This document shows positions 5,411 through 5,420 of a DNA stretch of 5,420 nucleotides, one piece after another; position 1 is the first letter of the stretch, and each line of letters starts with the position of its first letter. The stretch covers positions 1-5,420 of the forward strand of contig JAUYMX010000385.1 of the NCBI GenBank assembly GCA_030699345.1. Reading direction: 5' to 3'. The notes below the pieces were generated by a model, which was given only the letters and a program-made list of their open reading frames with translations, was not told the DNA's origin and made no database searches. This DNA is from Methylococcaceae bacterium. GTDB taxonomy: Bacteria > Pseudomonadota > Gammaproteobacteria > Methylococcales > Methylomonadaceae. Made by a program: the position numbers and the translations under genes.

Positions 5411-5420
5411 TATGGGCGGT

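Overview
The window looks like a chromosomal piece of a gammaproteobacterium. The dnaB-alr pair is typical of that class. The IscR and IscA homologues keep the Escherichia coli cysteine positions exactly (IscR Cys92/Cys98/Cys104/His107; IscA Cys35/Cys99/Cys101). A methanotroph-like (Methylococcales) source is my best guess, from general resemblance and from the palindromic repeat at the left end, but it is not proven here.

All five protein genes lie on the minus strand, so the window reads from right to left. At the right is a compact Fe-S assembly operon, iscR-iscS-iscA (5341 to 3415), with 9- and 10-base gaps and a recognisable promoter/operator region upstream of iscR (about 5364-5410). 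It stops after iscA at a strong inverted repeat (3326-3374). A 312-base gap then leads to a second unit, dnaB-alr (3102 to 618), encoding the replicative helicase and alanine racemase, with a 13-base gap between them. The genes are housekeeping: IscR senses Fe-S status and controls the operon, IscS mobilises sulfur from cysteine, IscA carries Fe-S or iron, DnaB unwinds the replication fork, and Alr makes D-alanine for peptidoglycan. No iscU, hscB, hscA or fdx follows iscA.

The unexpected part is the gene-free left end (1-617). Read leftward, it holds what looks like a complete sigma-54 promoter: a -24/-12 element (283-298), a full-consensus IHF site (318-330), and two 25-base copies of a dyad motif (371-395 and 555-579, one mismatch) placed like enhancer sites for a sigma-54 activator. 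The motif resembles, from memory, the TGTAA...GACA dyads linked to PEP-CTERM/exosortase genes. The predicted transcript starts near 272 and runs through a leader with small hairpins and a 10-codon MKK-type reading frame, then into a long palindromic repeat (1-132) at the window edge. No intact gene for this promoter lies in the window. It may serve a gene further left, a small RNA, or a gene broken by the repeat.
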